From Gonium pectorale (Eukaryota > Chlorophyta > Chlorophyceae > Chlamydomonadales > Volvocaceae), in assembly GCA_001584585.1 (NCBI GenBank), contig LSYV01000011.1, positions 2,782,508 to 2,796,971 on the forward strand: a DNA stretch of 14,464 bases. The letters run 5' to 3'. Of the stretch, positions 14,264 to 14,464 are shown in pieces; the stretch's first letter is position 1; each line of letters begins with the position of its first letter. The position numbers and the translations under genes were made by a program. The notes under the pieces were generated by a model. The model was not told the DNA's origin and ran no database searches. It saw nothing but the letters and a program-made list of their open reading frames with translations.

Positions 14264-14464
14264 CTGCGTGCGGGTTCGGGCGTGGCCAAGCGCAGGACTG
14301 GGAGGGCGGAGAGGCGGGGTACGGTACTAGGACCATGGGGGCACGGGGACGTAATGCGGGCCGGGGAAAGACGGGGGCGATTCGTGTGACTGGAATGACG
14401 GCGAAAACCGTCTCGTCATCATCATGGATGGGTAATGGGCAGTGCTAACATGCCTTTTCAAGGC

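Overview
This window looks like nuclear DNA from a volvocine green alga (Chlamydomonas/Volvox group). That is an inference from three things: G+C-rich sequence with CA/GT microsatellites; an ankyrin-repeat gene opening with the WLPELVERFARFLPP-type start that I recognise as typical of the large volvocine ankyrin family; and TGTAA motifs, the volvocine polyadenylation signal. I see no bacterial operons, tRNA or rRNA genes, or CRISPR array.

Layout. (1) 1-1190, minus strand: two exons of a eukaryotic phosphoinositide-specific phospholipase C X domain, joined by clean splice sites. The intron between them holds a perfect 22-bp inverted repeat. (2) 1537-2233, plus strand: a TATA-like box and the start of an ankyrin-repeat gene whose homology stops abruptly near 2163. 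(3) 2239-2960: an unidentified small reading frame, three copies of a 20-bp hairpin repeat and a 16-bp tandem repeat. (4) About 2800-12622, plus strand: a large, decayed Ty3/gypsy-type LTR retrotransposon. (5) 12623-14464: low-information sequence with a possible CW zinc-finger remnant, a stretch without recognisable genes, and the last exon of an unknown minus-strand gene.

The retrotransposon is the main content. In order it encodes Gag (two Cys/His zinc modules and an Arg-Asp repeat tract), a retropepsin-like protease, two hydrophobic segments, reverse transcriptase, RNase H, a DNA cytosine-5-methyltransferase-like domain, integrase, a PHD finger, a Tudor-like domain and a C-terminal domain that may be a degenerate second methyltransferase fold. 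The methyltransferase between RNase H and integrase, with chromatin-reader modules after integrase, suggests an element that could write and read chromatin marks. That function is inferred, not shown.

This copy is dead or nearly so. There is a frame change in a run of ten Gs between protease and RT, a one-base deletion in RNase H, loss of the integrase HHCC domain with a second frame change, and a protease active site reading D-P-A where D-S/T-G is expected. A G-rich polypurine tract and a 52-bp direct repeat mark the 3' end. I could not find a matching 5' LTR, so the left boundary is unknown.
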